Of a stretch of 64,000 bases of DNA, positions 1 to 7,706 are shown in pieces. The position numbers were made by a program, and so were the translations under genes. Source of the DNA: an uncultured Gemmatimonadota bacterium (GTDB taxonomy: Bacteria > Gemmatimonadota > Gemmatimonadetes > Palauibacterales > Palauibacteraceae); NCBI GenBank assembly GCA_913043255.1, contig CAJWLK010000001.1, positions 248,001 through 312,000 on the forward strand, written 5' to 3'. Under the pieces are notes generated by a model that searched no databases, was not told the DNA's origin, and worked only from the letters and a program-made list of their open reading frames with translations. Each line of letters begins with the position of its first letter. Within the stretch, counting starts at the first letter, position 1.

Positions 1-778
1 TAGTCTCAACAACCAGTGTATCCCCGTACCAGTGACCCCATGAGTCACCCATCCACGGACGCAAATTCCTCACCAACGGCTTGTGTGAACCTACTTCTAT
101 GATTCGGACATCGTGCACCATCTCTGTCATGATCATGACATGATCCGGCGTCTGCACGATCGTGTAGTTATTGTTATAAAAGTAGTTTGGGAGCATCGGA
201 GGACCTGCATTCGATCCAAATGACATTATGCAACGCTCACCTAGGGGTCGGTTCTCGGGGTTGTCGTACTGACCAAACCGACTTCGATTTTCAAAACTCT
301 TCCGTCGGCGCTCCCGAGCACCTTCGGTCAATGGCGGTATGCGCCCGTTCTCAGGCTGGGTGATTAGCGAACTCCGTTGTTCACCATTAAAAACAGCCAC
401 CTTATCCCCGGCCTCAATCCAAAAGTAATTGTATCCTCCCACCCCGCCGGCCGGTCCGGTAGAACCATCACCACCTACTGGTGGCGCTTCACGATCAGGA
501 TCGCTAGGCGCCGAGGTCGTATCGATGTGTCGCTGACGGCCCTCCTCAATTTCGACAACCTGCTCCGGTGTCAGCACCCGACTCTGACCTCGGGGGCGTT
601 GTATAGGTGTTATCGTCGCATTGCTCCAGTTGCCCTGCAGGTCTGGGTACCCTTCCGGCGTCCGTGGCATAACCCACTCTTGCTCATCTTGAGCCTCTAC
701 TAGCCCGAGAGAGAGCACTCCTGCAACTATAACCGCACCGGCCGACACCAAGAACAGCAGTAATCTCGGAATGCTCAA
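1..778 (-). CDS. Secreted protein of unknown function, 3' end cut by window edge
   Basis: This frame runs open from a TTG at 776-778 to the window edge, giving 259 codons without a stop. The TTG is preceded by GGAG five bases upstream, and an in-frame TGA lies just before it, so TTG is the best start. The N-terminus is hydrophobic (about residues 4-28) and ends near VEAQ, as in a Sec signal peptide. The mature part holds PDLQGNW near the start, then RCI, GPPML and IVQTPDHVMIMTEMVHD, and ends near GDSWGHWYGDTLVVET. I know this motif set from uncharacterised secreted proteins common in Acidobacteria and Gemmatimonadota; no activity is established. The C-terminus is missing. The call as a real gene is firm; its function is unknown. 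Confidence 0.75.
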   Translation of the reverse strand, partial: MSIPRLLLFLVSAGAVIVAGVLSLGLVEAQDEQEWVMPRTPEGYPDLQGNWSNATITPIQRPRGQSRVLTPEQVVEIEEGRQRHIDTTSAPSDPDREAPPVGGDGSTGPAGGVGGYNYFWIEAGDKVAVFNGEQRSSLITQPENGRIPPLTEGARERRRKSFENRSRFGQYDNPENRPLGERCIMSFGSNAGPPMLPNYFYNNNYTIVQTPDHVMIMTEMVHDVRIIEVGSHKPLVRNLRPWMGDSWGHWYGDTLVVET

Positions 779-968
779 CTCTTCTCCTCATCTGTCAAAA
801 CCCAATTTTCCCAGGCCTGTTCGCAAAACCTAGCGCATATAGAATGAGCGTGCGGATTTGACTTGCGGCTAGCAAGAGAACTGGCCCCTTCTCAAATCAT
901 TGCTCCCTTGGCGACAAAATTAGAATTTTAACATCCGTATTATAGAGCGTCTGGAGGAACCAAGTCAT

Positions 969-2318
969 ATGACAACACGCGGGTCCCTTAACGAAAACAC
1001 ACTCGAGGCACTCCTGCGATCACTCGAGCCGGCGCTAGCGATACATGACCGTCGATATCCAGGGGACCAATCAAATCGACAACCCGTACATACAGTGGCG
1101 GGAGGGGCGCATCTATTCCAGCACAATATCAGCGCAAAACTTGGGCGAGTCGCACTTAACGCACTTGATGACTACGCAGCCACCTCGAAAGATTTCGCTG
1201 AAATAGTTGATCTCAAGGACTCAGCCCTTGCCGCAACCATCTATGAGAGAGTGCGGACAAAACTCAAACGCGAGCCTATCGAGGATTTCCGCATTGATTT
1301 TGAAGACGGATTTGGGCATCGCCCTGATCCCGAAGAAGACGCTTTGGCAATCCAGGCGGCGAAAGAAACTGCTGTCGGAATCGCTGCTAAATCTCTTCCT
1401 CCATTCATTGGAATCCGCATCAAGCCTCTATCACGCGATCTCGCACCACGGGCTCTGAGAACACTAGACCTTTACGTGAGTGAGTTGTCGGAAACAACTG
1501 GAGGGACTCTCCCAGATAATTTCGTAATCACATTGCCTAAAGTCGTCCGTGCCGAACAGGTTGAAACTCTAGTAAACGCCCTCGAGGCGCTTGAGCAAAA
1601 GCTAGGACTAGAAGAGAATGCTCTAGCGATCCAGATCATGGTAGAGACACCCCAATCAATCATCTCGGCAGATGGAAATTCACCCCTCCCACAATTCGTA
1701 GATGCCGCAAAAGGACGCTGTACTGGGGTTCATTTTGGAGTGTACGATTTTACTGCAAGCACTTCTATCACAGCGCGGCATCAACGCATGCAGCACACAG
1801 TCTGCGACCTAGCCCGCAACATTATGTTGGTCTCGTTGTCGGAAACCGGGGTCACGCTGTCCGATGGAGCTACAAACCTTCTGCCCGTACCACGTCATCG
1901 AACAACAGATGGCAAAGACCTTACATCCGCCCAGATCCGTGAAAATCAAGCCTCAATGCAAAGAGCATGGCGGCTCCATTTCGAAGACATTCAACATTCT
2001 CTTATGAACGGTTTCTATCAAGGATGGGACCTTCACCCCGCACAGTTCGTTACTCGATATGCTGCCATTTATACGTTCTTTCTCGAAAACCTTGATTCGG
2101 CAGCCGCACGACTTGCGCAATTTGTGAAGGGAGCTGCGCGCGTCACGCTTACTGGCCAAGTCTTCGACGATGCACCAACCGGACAGGCATTACTCAACTA
2201 TTTTCTGCGTGGACTCTCATGTGGAGCACTCACAGAAGAAGAGGCAGAACAAACCGGGCTGAATATCGATCAACTCAAAATGCGCTCCTTCACACAAATC
2301 CTTGAAGCCCAAAAGTGA
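969..2318 (+). CDS. HpcH/HpaI-type aldolase superfamily protein (DUF6986-like)
   Basis: A 449-residue cytoplasmic protein with no signal peptide. It resembles the DUF6986 group of the phosphoenolpyruvate/pyruvate aldolase superfamily (CitE/HpcH-like TIM barrels, often annotated simply as aldolase). Visible support: an acidic stretch FRIDFEDGFG near 107-116, MVETPQSI at 224-231 with a Glu at the position of a metal ligand in this superfamily, VHFGVYDFTAS near 254-264, and WDLHPAQF near 353-360. GGAGG lies 11 bases before the ATG. The gene is followed 43 bases later by a proline-racemase-family gene and then a BKACE gene, all on the same strand, which suggests one catabolic unit acting on a keto acid. 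The substrate is not readable from the sequence. Confidence 0.7.
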   Translation: MTTRGSLNENTLEALLRSLEPALAIHDRRYPGDQSNRQPVHTVAGGAHLFQHNISAKLGRVALNALDDYAATSKDFAEIVDLKDSALAATIYERVRTKLKREPIEDFRIDFEDGFGHRPDPEEDALAIQAAKETAVGIAAKSLPPFIGIRIKPLSRDLAPRALRTLDLYVSELSETTGGTLPDNFVITLPKVVRAEQVETLVNALEALEQKLGLEENALAIQIMVETPQSIISADGNSPLPQFVDAAKGRCTGVHFGVYDFTASTSITARHQRMQHTVCDLARNIMLVSLSETGVTLSDGATNLLPVPRHRTTDGKDLTSAQIRENQASMQRAWRLHFEDIQHSLMNGFYQGWDLHPAQFVTRYAAIYTFFLENLDSAAARLAQFVKGAARVTLTGQVFDDAPTGQALLNYFLRGLSCGALTEEEAEQTGLNIDQLKMRSFTQILEAQK

Positions 2319-2361
2319 TGATAGCATGCGACCTACTGAACACCCCTAGTGGAGAAGAGTG

Positions 2362-3420
2362 ATGCACATCTCAAAGATGATCACCGCGGTTGATCTTCAC
2401 GCTTGTGGAGAACCCGGACGCGTTATTACTGGAGGGGTCCTCGATGTCCCAGGCCAAACTATGTTCGAAAAGGCTCAGTACCTTGCTTCAGAGGGAGATG
2501 CCCTTCGCAAGATGATGCTTTTGGAACCAAGAGGCTATCCAGCTTCGAACTGCAATCTCATACTCCCTTCGACGAACCCTGAAGCAGACGTCGGCTTTGT
2601 CATCATGGAGCACGTAGAGTACCCACCCATGTCTGGAACAAACACATTTTGTGTCGTTACAGCCTTAATCGAGACAGGGATGGTGGAGGCCATAGAGCCC
2701 GTCACGGAACTTACGCTGGAGGCACCGGCCGGTTTGGTTCGCGTGCATGCTGAGGTCAACAACGGCAAAGTCACCAATGTGACGCTTCGTAACGTACCCG
2801 CTTTCTCCGTTCACCTCGACACCTTGATTGACGTACCCGAGTTCGGACAAATAAAGGTTGATGTCGCCTATGGCGGCATGTTCTTCGTAATTGCAGACGC
2901 ACCGAGTCTCGGACTCGAGTTAACACCATCAAATGCGGGGCACCTCGTGCGCGCTGGCGAAATGATCAAAAAGAGTGCTAAGGAACAACTCACCGCAGTG
3001 CATCCCGAAAACCCAGACATCTCTGGTGTCAGTATTGCAGAGCTTACAGGACCACCTACGCATCCGGATGCTACCGCGAAGAATGTCGTCGTAGTCTCGA
3101 CAGGCGAACTGGATTGGAATCGTCCAGAGACTTGGACGGGGGCCGTCGACCGTTCACCATGTGGAACTGGGACTTGTGCGCGGATGGCAACGCTCCACGC
3201 AAAAGGACAATTGGAGTTGAACGAGGACTTCATTCACGAAGGCATATTAGGGACCCTATTCACTGGACGACTCGTCGAAGAAACAACTGTCGGGGACCAA
3301 CCCGCTGTCATACCAACACTTACGGGTCGAGCATGGGTGACCGGGATTGCACAATACGTAGTGGACGCAGACGATCCATTTCCCGAAGGTTTTACCGTTG
3401 GTGACATCTGGGGGCAATAA
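2362..3420 (+). CDS. Proline racemase superfamily enzyme (Ser-Cys type; hydroxyproline epimerase or trans-3-hydroxyproline dehydratase)
   Basis: A 352-residue cytoplasmic member of the proline racemase family. True proline racemases and 4-hydroxyproline 2-epimerases use two catalytic cysteines. Here the first site reads PPMSGTNTF, with Ser91 in place of Cys, while the second is intact (DRSPCGTGT, Cys267). Ser-Cys members of the family are known to include trans-3-hydroxy-L-proline dehydratases and 4-hydroxyproline epimerases, so plain proline racemase is unlikely. GGAG at 2351-2354 lies seven bases from the ATG at 2362; a GTG at 2359 is the alternative start. Neighbours are an aldolase-like gene upstream and a BKACE gene downstream. 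The aconitase X genes and DadA-like gene elsewhere in the window fit hydroxyproline breakdown. Confidence 0.85.
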   Translation: MHISKMITAVDLHACGEPGRVITGGVLDVPGQTMFEKAQYLASEGDALRKMMLLEPRGYPASNCNLILPSTNPEADVGFVIMEHVEYPPMSGTNTFCVVTALIETGMVEAIEPVTELTLEAPAGLVRVHAEVNNGKVTNVTLRNVPAFSVHLDTLIDVPEFGQIKVDVAYGGMFFVIADAPSLGLELTPSNAGHLVRAGEMIKKSAKEQLTAVHPENPDISGVSIAELTGPPTHPDATAKNVVVVSTGELDWNRPETWTGAVDRSPCGTGTCARMATLHAKGQLELNEDFIHEGILGTLFTGRLVEETTVGDQPAVIPTLTGRAWVTGIAQYVVDADDPFPEGFTVGDIWGQ

Positions 3421-3513
3421 ACAGAAATCACCAGAAAATCGGATCACCCCCTCACGGGTACAAGCCGACCTTAACTCACTATAATTGAGAATAACTAATA
3501 GAGTGAGCCTGTC

Positions 3514-3544
3514 TCGACTTTCTTAGCTACTCTGGTCCTATAAT
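3514..3544 (+). promoter_or_regulatory. Possible sigma70-type promoter before BKACE gene
   Basis: A perfect TATAAT at 3539-3544 sits 19 bases after TCGACT (3514-3519), which matches four of six bases of TTGACA. It lies 35 bases before the GTG start at 3580, inside a 159-base gap, so the BKACE gene may have its own promoter in addition to any read-through from upstream. Based on pattern alone. Confidence 0.3.
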
Positions 3545-3579
3545 CTAAGGTCAGTATCAAAAATGTGGAGAGAGATGAC

Positions 3580-4461
3580 GTGAGTCGACCAGTAATGATT
3601 ACCTGTGCCGTGACTGGGTCCTTCGATACGGTATCCAAGAATCCTGCGGTTCCCGTATCACCTATTGAGATTGCCCAATCGGCTCTGGACGCAACCAAGG
3701 CAGGAGCCTCTATCGTACACATCCACGTTCGGGATCCTGACACAGGAGACCCTAGCATGGACTTAGGACTTTATCGTGAAGTGGTTGAGAGAATTCACGA
3801 ACAGCGCACAGACACTATTATCAATCTGACCACTGGACCCGGTGGTCGATTCGTTCCGGGCTTGAAAGATGCATCTCCGCAGGCCGGTACGACTCTGTTG
3901 CCACCGGCAGACCGCATCGCTCACGTCCAAGAGCTCAACCCGGATATCTGCTCGTTGGATGTGGCGACAATGAATTTTGGAGAAGCCGCGTTCCTCAATG
4001 TTCCAGACCACTTACGTTTCATGGCTAAACATATTCGAGAGGCCGGTGTGGTACCTGAGCTTGAGGTGTTTGAACCAGGCCACATCCGCCTGGCCCGAAA
4101 GTTGATGGATGAGGAACTAGTCGATGAACCGGGACTCTTCCAGATCTGTCTGGGAATCGATTGGTCTCAACCCGCTACCCCCGAAGCGATGTTGTACATG
4201 CGTAGCCTCCTTCCAAAACAATGCACATGGTTCGCATTCGGTACAGGACCAACGCAGTTTCCAATGGTTGCCCAAGCTGTCCTTCTGGGCGGAAACGTCC
4301 GCGTAGGTCTCGAGGACAATCTCTATATGAGCCGAGGCGTGCTCGCCCCGTCGAATGCGGCACTCGTGGAACAGGCTGTAAAAATCATCGAGTCGCTGGG
4401 CTACACGGTGGCGACACCGACCGAAGCCCGGAAGCTACTGGGGCTGCGTCAAGCTTTATGA
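3580..4461 (+). CDS. BKACE family beta-keto acid cleavage enzyme (DUF849)
   Basis: A 293-residue cytoplasmic TIM-barrel enzyme. BKACE proteins condense a beta-keto acid with acetyl-CoA and release acetoacetate and a new acyl-CoA, using zinc held by an HxH pair; that pair is visible as VHIHVRD (His47, His49). Further family signs are TTGPGGRF, the LDVATMNFG segment, GHIRLARKLMD and VRVGLEDN near the C-terminus. GTG at 3580 is chosen because GGAGAGAG (3567-3574) lies five bases upstream and the protein then begins right before the first strand VMITCAVTG; GTG at 3565 is an in-frame alternative adding five residues. The beta-keto acid substrate is unknown. It follows the proline-racemase-family gene, so a product of amino acid breakdown is plausible. 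Confidence 0.88.
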   Translation: MSRPVMITCAVTGSFDTVSKNPAVPVSPIEIAQSALDATKAGASIVHIHVRDPDTGDPSMDLGLYREVVERIHEQRTDTIINLTTGPGGRFVPGLKDASPQAGTTLLPPADRIAHVQELNPDICSLDVATMNFGEAAFLNVPDHLRFMAKHIREAGVVPELEVFEPGHIRLARKLMDEELVDEPGLFQICLGIDWSQPATPEAMLYMRSLLPKQCTWFAFGTGPTQFPMVAQAVLLGGNVRVGLEDNLYMSRGVLAPSNAALVEQAVKIIESLGYTVATPTEARKLLGLRQAL

Positions 4462-4474
4462 GTTTGTGAGTGAA

Positions 4475-4557
4475 CGGAGGGGGCGGGATTCGAACCCGCA
4501 TGTCCTTGCGGACGCCGGTTTTCAAGACCGGTGCATTAGCCGTTCTGCCACCCCTCC
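4475..4557 (-). tRNA. tRNA-Ser (anticodon UGA)
   Basis: Read on the minus strand, the gene begins GGAGGGG and ends CCCCTCC plus discriminator G, giving a seven-base acceptor stem. The anticodon arm is CCGGT-CTTGAAA-ACCGG with TGA in the loop. A long variable arm (GTCC-GCAA-GGAC) marks a class II serine tRNA. The T arm is GCGGG-TTCGAAT-CCCGC. CCA is not encoded. It lies between the convergent BKACE and signal peptidase genes, with no sign of an integrated element next to it. Confidence 0.95.
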
Positions 4558-4599
4558 CACGAATTATTCATTAAAGTTGTTTAAGAAAAATCAATGCGG

Positions 4600-5352
4600 C
4601 TAAGGAGAGGGACCGATCCTTCCAGGTCTCATCGCCGAGAGAAACCGCACTGGCCTAAGTGCTTCTCGATCATATGAATAGTAGATAAAGATAGGCTCTC
4701 CCTTCATTTTTTTTCGCTCTACCAAACCCCAATAGCGTGAATCAAGGCTGTATTCTCGATTGTCTCCAAGCATGAAATACCGCTCTTCCGGGATAACGAT
4801 TGGTCCCCAATTATCGCGCGTCGGACGATAATTCGCCCGATCTTCCGAAGACATAACATGGTCGAGCTGCCACAACATGTCTGGGTCGGCGACGTCAGCC
4901 ACCCTTGGATCGTGCTGCACGTAGGGTTCGTCAATCTTCTCCCCGTTCCGAAAAAGCACACCATCCTCCATCCAGAGCGTATCCCCAGGGATGCCAATCG
5001 TGCGCTTTACAATATCGAGCCCGGGAGCGTGGTCTGCTCGAAAAACAATAATGTCGTTGTTATCTGGCTCGGTATATCCAGGGATACGCAATGCGCTGCC
5101 GGGGATCGTCGTTCCCAGAGAGATTTTATTGACCAGCAAGAAATCTCCGACCAATAGCGTTTCCTCCATGGACCCAGAGATAATCACGAAGGTTGAGAAA
5201 AGAAAAGTTCGGACAAAAATGAAGATGAGTCCCGCAAATAAAAGTGTGCGTGCCCATTCTACAAACCACTCCTTGCTGAATCGGGGAGGCGGTGGCTTCT
5301 TACTTTCAGCACTCTTCATGTCTGATTTTCCCGCTTCGATTTTTTCCTCCAT
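4600..5352 (-). CDS. lepB: Signal peptidase I
   Basis: A 250-residue inner-membrane serine protease that removes signal peptides from exported preproteins. A cytoplasmic Pro/Lys-rich tail (1-30) is followed by one membrane segment (about 36-55) and the catalytic domain. The nucleophile is Ser61 in SGSMEETL and the general base is Lys116 in DIVKRTIGIPGD. The conserved box GDNREYSLDSR starts near residue 196. Length and order match type I signal peptidases of Gram-negative bacteria. The gene stands alone between a tRNA-Ser and a small membrane protein gene. The many Sec-dependent products in this window are its natural clients. Confidence 0.96.
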   Translation of the reverse strand: MEEKIEAGKSDMKSAESKKPPPPRFSKEWFVEWARTLLFAGLIFIFVRTFLFSTFVIISGSMEETLLVGDFLLVNKISLGTTIPGSALRIPGYTEPDNNDIIVFRADHAPGLDIVKRTIGIPGDTLWMEDGVLFRNGEKIDEPYVQHDPRVADVADPDMLWQLDHVMSSEDRANYRPTRDNWGPIVIPEERYFMLGDNREYSLDSRYWGLVERKKMKGEPIFIYYSYDREALRPVRFLSAMRPGRIGPSP

Positions 5353-5558
5353 TTGTGAGATCAGCTTAGGAGCACTCCCATCGAAATGGCCGTACCTGAG
5401 CGACGCCTACTTTGCAGGGCCTCCGACGCTCACGCAATCAGGCCACAAAAGTTCGCTGCACACATTCGGATACGTCGTACAGTGTGCACCCCTCACTTAC
5501 TTAGCAGGTTGGTTCTTTTCACTCTTTCAATCAACACTCCAGAAACCAACGAATTCCA

Positions 5559-5927
5559 TTAAGTAAATCCGCGATTGTAGCCCAACCAACAGCCTGCCAG
5601 CACTGCAGCTATGGGACCGAGAAGAAACAAAAACGCTAAGTTCAGGTCACCGTGGTGAGGATCACTAATGGAAATAATCACTCCAACGATACCAAGAAGC
5701 CCTAAACCCCACCCCGCAACGACAGCCCAGCCGAATAGTTTCCAGCCTGAGTTCCATTTTGCCAATGCAAACCCCACGACAACATAAAAACCGATTCCAA
5801 GCACTACTCGGATAAGGCCAACCGGAACGGGAACCACGTCGCTAAACACCAATCCTAAGCCGACAAACCCCGCTATCGATACGGTTACGATTGATAAAAA
5901 TGTCTTCATGGGTGCGAAGATGTGCAT
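5559..5927 (-). CDS. Small integral membrane protein, unknown
   Basis: A 122-residue protein made almost entirely of hydrophobic stretches, with about four predicted membrane spans (roughly residues 9-28, 36-54, 63-86 and 95-116). I do not recognise the family. No clear ribosome binding site precedes the first ATG; ATG at 5909, six residues in, would give a start closer to the first hydrophobic span. It lies 206 bases upstream of the signal peptidase gene on the same strand, but the gap is long, so an operon is not evident. Confidence 0.6.
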   Translation of the reverse strand: MHIFAPMKTFLSIVTVSIAGFVGLGLVFSDVVPVPVGLIRVVLGIGFYVVVGFALAKWNSGWKLFGWAVVAGWGLGLLGIVGVIISISDPHHGDLNLAFLFLLGPIAAVLAGCWLGYNRGFT

Positions 5928-6024
5928 AACATATCAGATTCTCAAATAGAAAACGTGAGTCGGCGCAGCAGAAAAGATCTGTATGACTCACCTTCCGAGG
6001 AGGCAGTTCAAGAAAGGACGAGAA

Positions 6025-6222
6025 ATGGCAACTTACATGTGCGAACAATGCGGCATGAGCATCGGGACAATGACATGCGGAGAGTGTGGGGCCGAATTGG
6101 TTCACGACACGGTCCAAGCGAACGATGGAAATTCAGTTCACGTCGCAAAATGTCCGGAAGAACACGGCATGGTGAAGTCACCCATGTGCTGTGGCCAGGA
6201 TATGGAGTGCGACATACTCTGA
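6025..6222 (+). CDS. Small cysteine-rich zinc-ribbon-like protein
   Basis: A 65-residue protein with eight cysteines: C6-x2-C9, C18-x2-C21, C43, C55-C56 and C62. The paired CxxC knuckles suggest a zinc ribbon. The start at 6025 is chosen because AAGGACG lies a few bases upstream and the protein then begins at MATYMCEQCG; an upstream ATG at 5983 would add 14 residues of poor quality. I have an impression of similar short proteins with KSPMCCG near the C-terminus in marine bacteria, all without assigned function. No operon partner is evident. It could be a metal sensor, a rubredoxin-like scaffold or part of a larger complex; none can be favoured from sequence. Confidence 0.7.
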   Translation: MATYMCEQCGMSIGTMTCGECGAELVHDTVQANDGNSVHVAKCPEEHGMVKSPMCCGQDMECDIL

Positions 6223-6331
6223 GCTGTGGGGTCCTTCAGGAAAGAAATCTAGCACTGTCAACAAAAATGATACCCTGACAGAAGAAAACGGAACAAAGCA
6301 GGTGACGGCGAGTTTATATTAGAGGGTCTGC

Positions 6332-6357
6332 ACCAGAATTAGAATTGAAGTTCTGGT
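6332..6357 (+). promoter_or_regulatory. Short hairpin in leader of plug-domain gene
   Basis: ACCAGAA at 6332-6338 pairs with TTCTGGT at 6351-6357 around a 12-base loop, ending 18 bases before the ATG at 6376. That gene has no visible Shine-Dalgarno, so the hairpin could influence translation. Seven base pairs may be chance. Confidence 0.2.
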
Positions 6358-6375
6358 AGTGAACCCCCATCTTTT

Positions 6376-7224
6376 ATGAAGAGAAAACTAAACGGTGCAA
6401 AAACGAGAGTGAGTTATCTACGTCGAAATAGCGAGCGGGCTTGTGTCACACTCGTACTGGCAGGCCTTAGCTTAGCAACTGGCCAAGCACATGGGCAAAA
6501 CACGAACGAGCCACGACGGACAGCGTCACTCGTCGGTCAAGTCGTCAGTGCTTCCACAGGTCGTCCTGTGGAAGGTGCTGTTGTCCACCTCCTCCGATCG
6601 GGCTACGGCGCACTAACGGACAGCACCGGAAACTTCCGAATCCCACAGACGTGGGCTGGACCCGATTCTCTTGAAGTCCGCTTCATTGGATACGAGCCAA
6701 GCCATCAGCCGATAGACCTTGTACCCGATGAAACAACCCGAGTAACACTATTACTAAGTCAAACCGTTGTCCGAATCGCTGATCTCACAGTAGAGATTCG
6801 ACAAACCCGTCGCGCCAGGAACCTGGCTGGGTTTGTAGAACGGATGGAGCGCGGATTTGGAACATTCTATACTCCAAGAGATGTTCAAACTCGCAACCCA
6901 AGGCTTCCGAGCGATTTGTTCCGGGGAGAACCAGGCGTTCAAGTGGGACGTATGGAGTATGGCCGAGCCCCAGTATATCTGGGCGACGGTGCTAGTGGGC
7001 GACAGTGTCCACCTGCCGTATATTTAGACGGCGTTTATCAAGCTGGGATGCAGGTTGATGACCTCCCCAAAGAAGATATGGGGGCCGTCGAACTCTACAA
7101 ACGCGGCACTGAAACCCCCATGGAATTCATGCGCACGGGGTCAACGTGCGGTGCCATTGTAATATGGACGCCAGATGGACCTGGCTTTCTCGACTGGGAG
7201 GGAGAACTTCCAGACCCATATTAA
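6376..7224 (+). CDS. Carboxypeptidase-regulatory-like plus TonB plug-like secreted protein
   Basis: A 282-residue exported protein. After a long basic N-region, a hydrophobic stretch ends near AHGQ (about residue 41). Residues about 50-130 form a carboxypeptidase-regulatory-like beta-sandwich (LVGQVVSASTGRPVEGA, then GYGALTDSTGNFRIP). The rest resembles the plug end of a TonB-dependent receptor (RPPAVYLDG-like CPPAVYLDGVY, then VELYKRGTETPMEF and CGAIVIWT). No beta-barrel follows, so this is not a whole receptor. Proteins with this two-part build are frequent in Gemmatimonadota. Two cysteines (CPP and STCGA) may form a disulfide. Role unknown; surface adhesion or receptor interaction is possible. 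Confidence 0.75.
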   Translation: MKRKLNGAKTRVSYLRRNSERACVTLVLAGLSLATGQAHGQNTNEPRRTASLVGQVVSASTGRPVEGAVVHLLRSGYGALTDSTGNFRIPQTWAGPDSLEVRFIGYEPSHQPIDLVPDETTRVTLLLSQTVVRIADLTVEIRQTRRARNLAGFVERMERGFGTFYTPRDVQTRNPRLPSDLFRGEPGVQVGRMEYGRAPVYLGDGASGRQCPPAVYLDGVYQAGMQVDDLPKEDMGAVELYKRGTETPMEFMRTGSTCGAIVIWTPDGPGFLDWEGELPDPY

Positions 7225-7236
7225 TCCGCCTGAATA

Positions 7237-7647
7237 TCACCCAACGCACTTCAACCCGTTCAGTGTGAAATCCCACTCCAACACAATGTCTCTCCGAAGA
7301 GAGTGGTATACCGAACAGTACTTATCGAACGAGAGTTGAAGAGCTCGCCGCGCCTTAGCTTCGTCCACACTACCAGATAAATGGAATGTAAATTGGAGTC
7401 GCTTTATGAACTGAGGTGAGTCCTGGGCACGCAGAGCCCGAGTCTCCACGGTTAGTGACTCGAGTTCTTCTTTCCCTTTCTTCAGAATCACTACAACGTC
7501 AATAGCTGCACACGCGGCCACGGACTCCATAAGCAATCCTACAGGGCTCGGGCCGGTCTCTTGATTGCCGTCGATCGAAGTCTCGAAACCAGCCCGTTCG
7601 GCCGTAAACTTGAGATCGCCATTCCACTCCAGATAAATCTCGTCCAA
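7237..7647 (-). CDS. OsmC family protein
   Basis: A 136-residue cytoplasmic protein of the OsmC/Ohr fold. Members reduce organic hydroperoxides with two cysteines; here the pair is in VAACAAIDV (about residue 46) and KYCSVYHSL (about 110). The loop GPSPVGLLMESVAAC is typical of the family. The start is TTG at 7645-7647 with GAGGAAA just upstream. The overall pattern fits the YhfA-like OsmC subgroup better than Ohr, whose fingerprint is not evident. It is convergent with the plug-domain gene, only 12 bases apart. Role in peroxide or reactive-sulfur detoxification is inferred from the family. Confidence 0.85.
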   Translation of the reverse strand: MDEIYLEWNGDLKFTAERAGFETSIDGNQETGPSPVGLLMESVAACAAIDVVVILKKGKEELESLTVETRALRAQDSPQFIKRLQFTFHLSGSVDEAKARRALQLSFDKYCSVYHSLRRDIVLEWDFTLNGLKCVG

Positions 7648-7706
7648 AATTTCCTCGTGTCGTCAGTAATCGGTGAGATGAAAGGCTAAGACCGTCAGTC
7701 AGCCAG

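Noticed and set aside
377-703. 108-codon plus-strand frame
   Set aside because: Antisense to the truncated secreted-protein gene at 1-778, which has motif support.
858-881. TTGACT as a -35 box before 969
   Set aside because: No acceptable -10 sequence at 16-19 bases; the nearest TATTAT is far too distant.
4991-5566. 191-codon plus-strand frame
   Set aside because: Antisense to signal peptidase I, which has all catalytic motifs.
5922-6278. 118-codon frame overlapping the zinc-ribbon gene
   Set aside because: The overlapping frame at 6025-6222 has a ribosome binding site and patterned cysteines; this one is Arg-rich noise.
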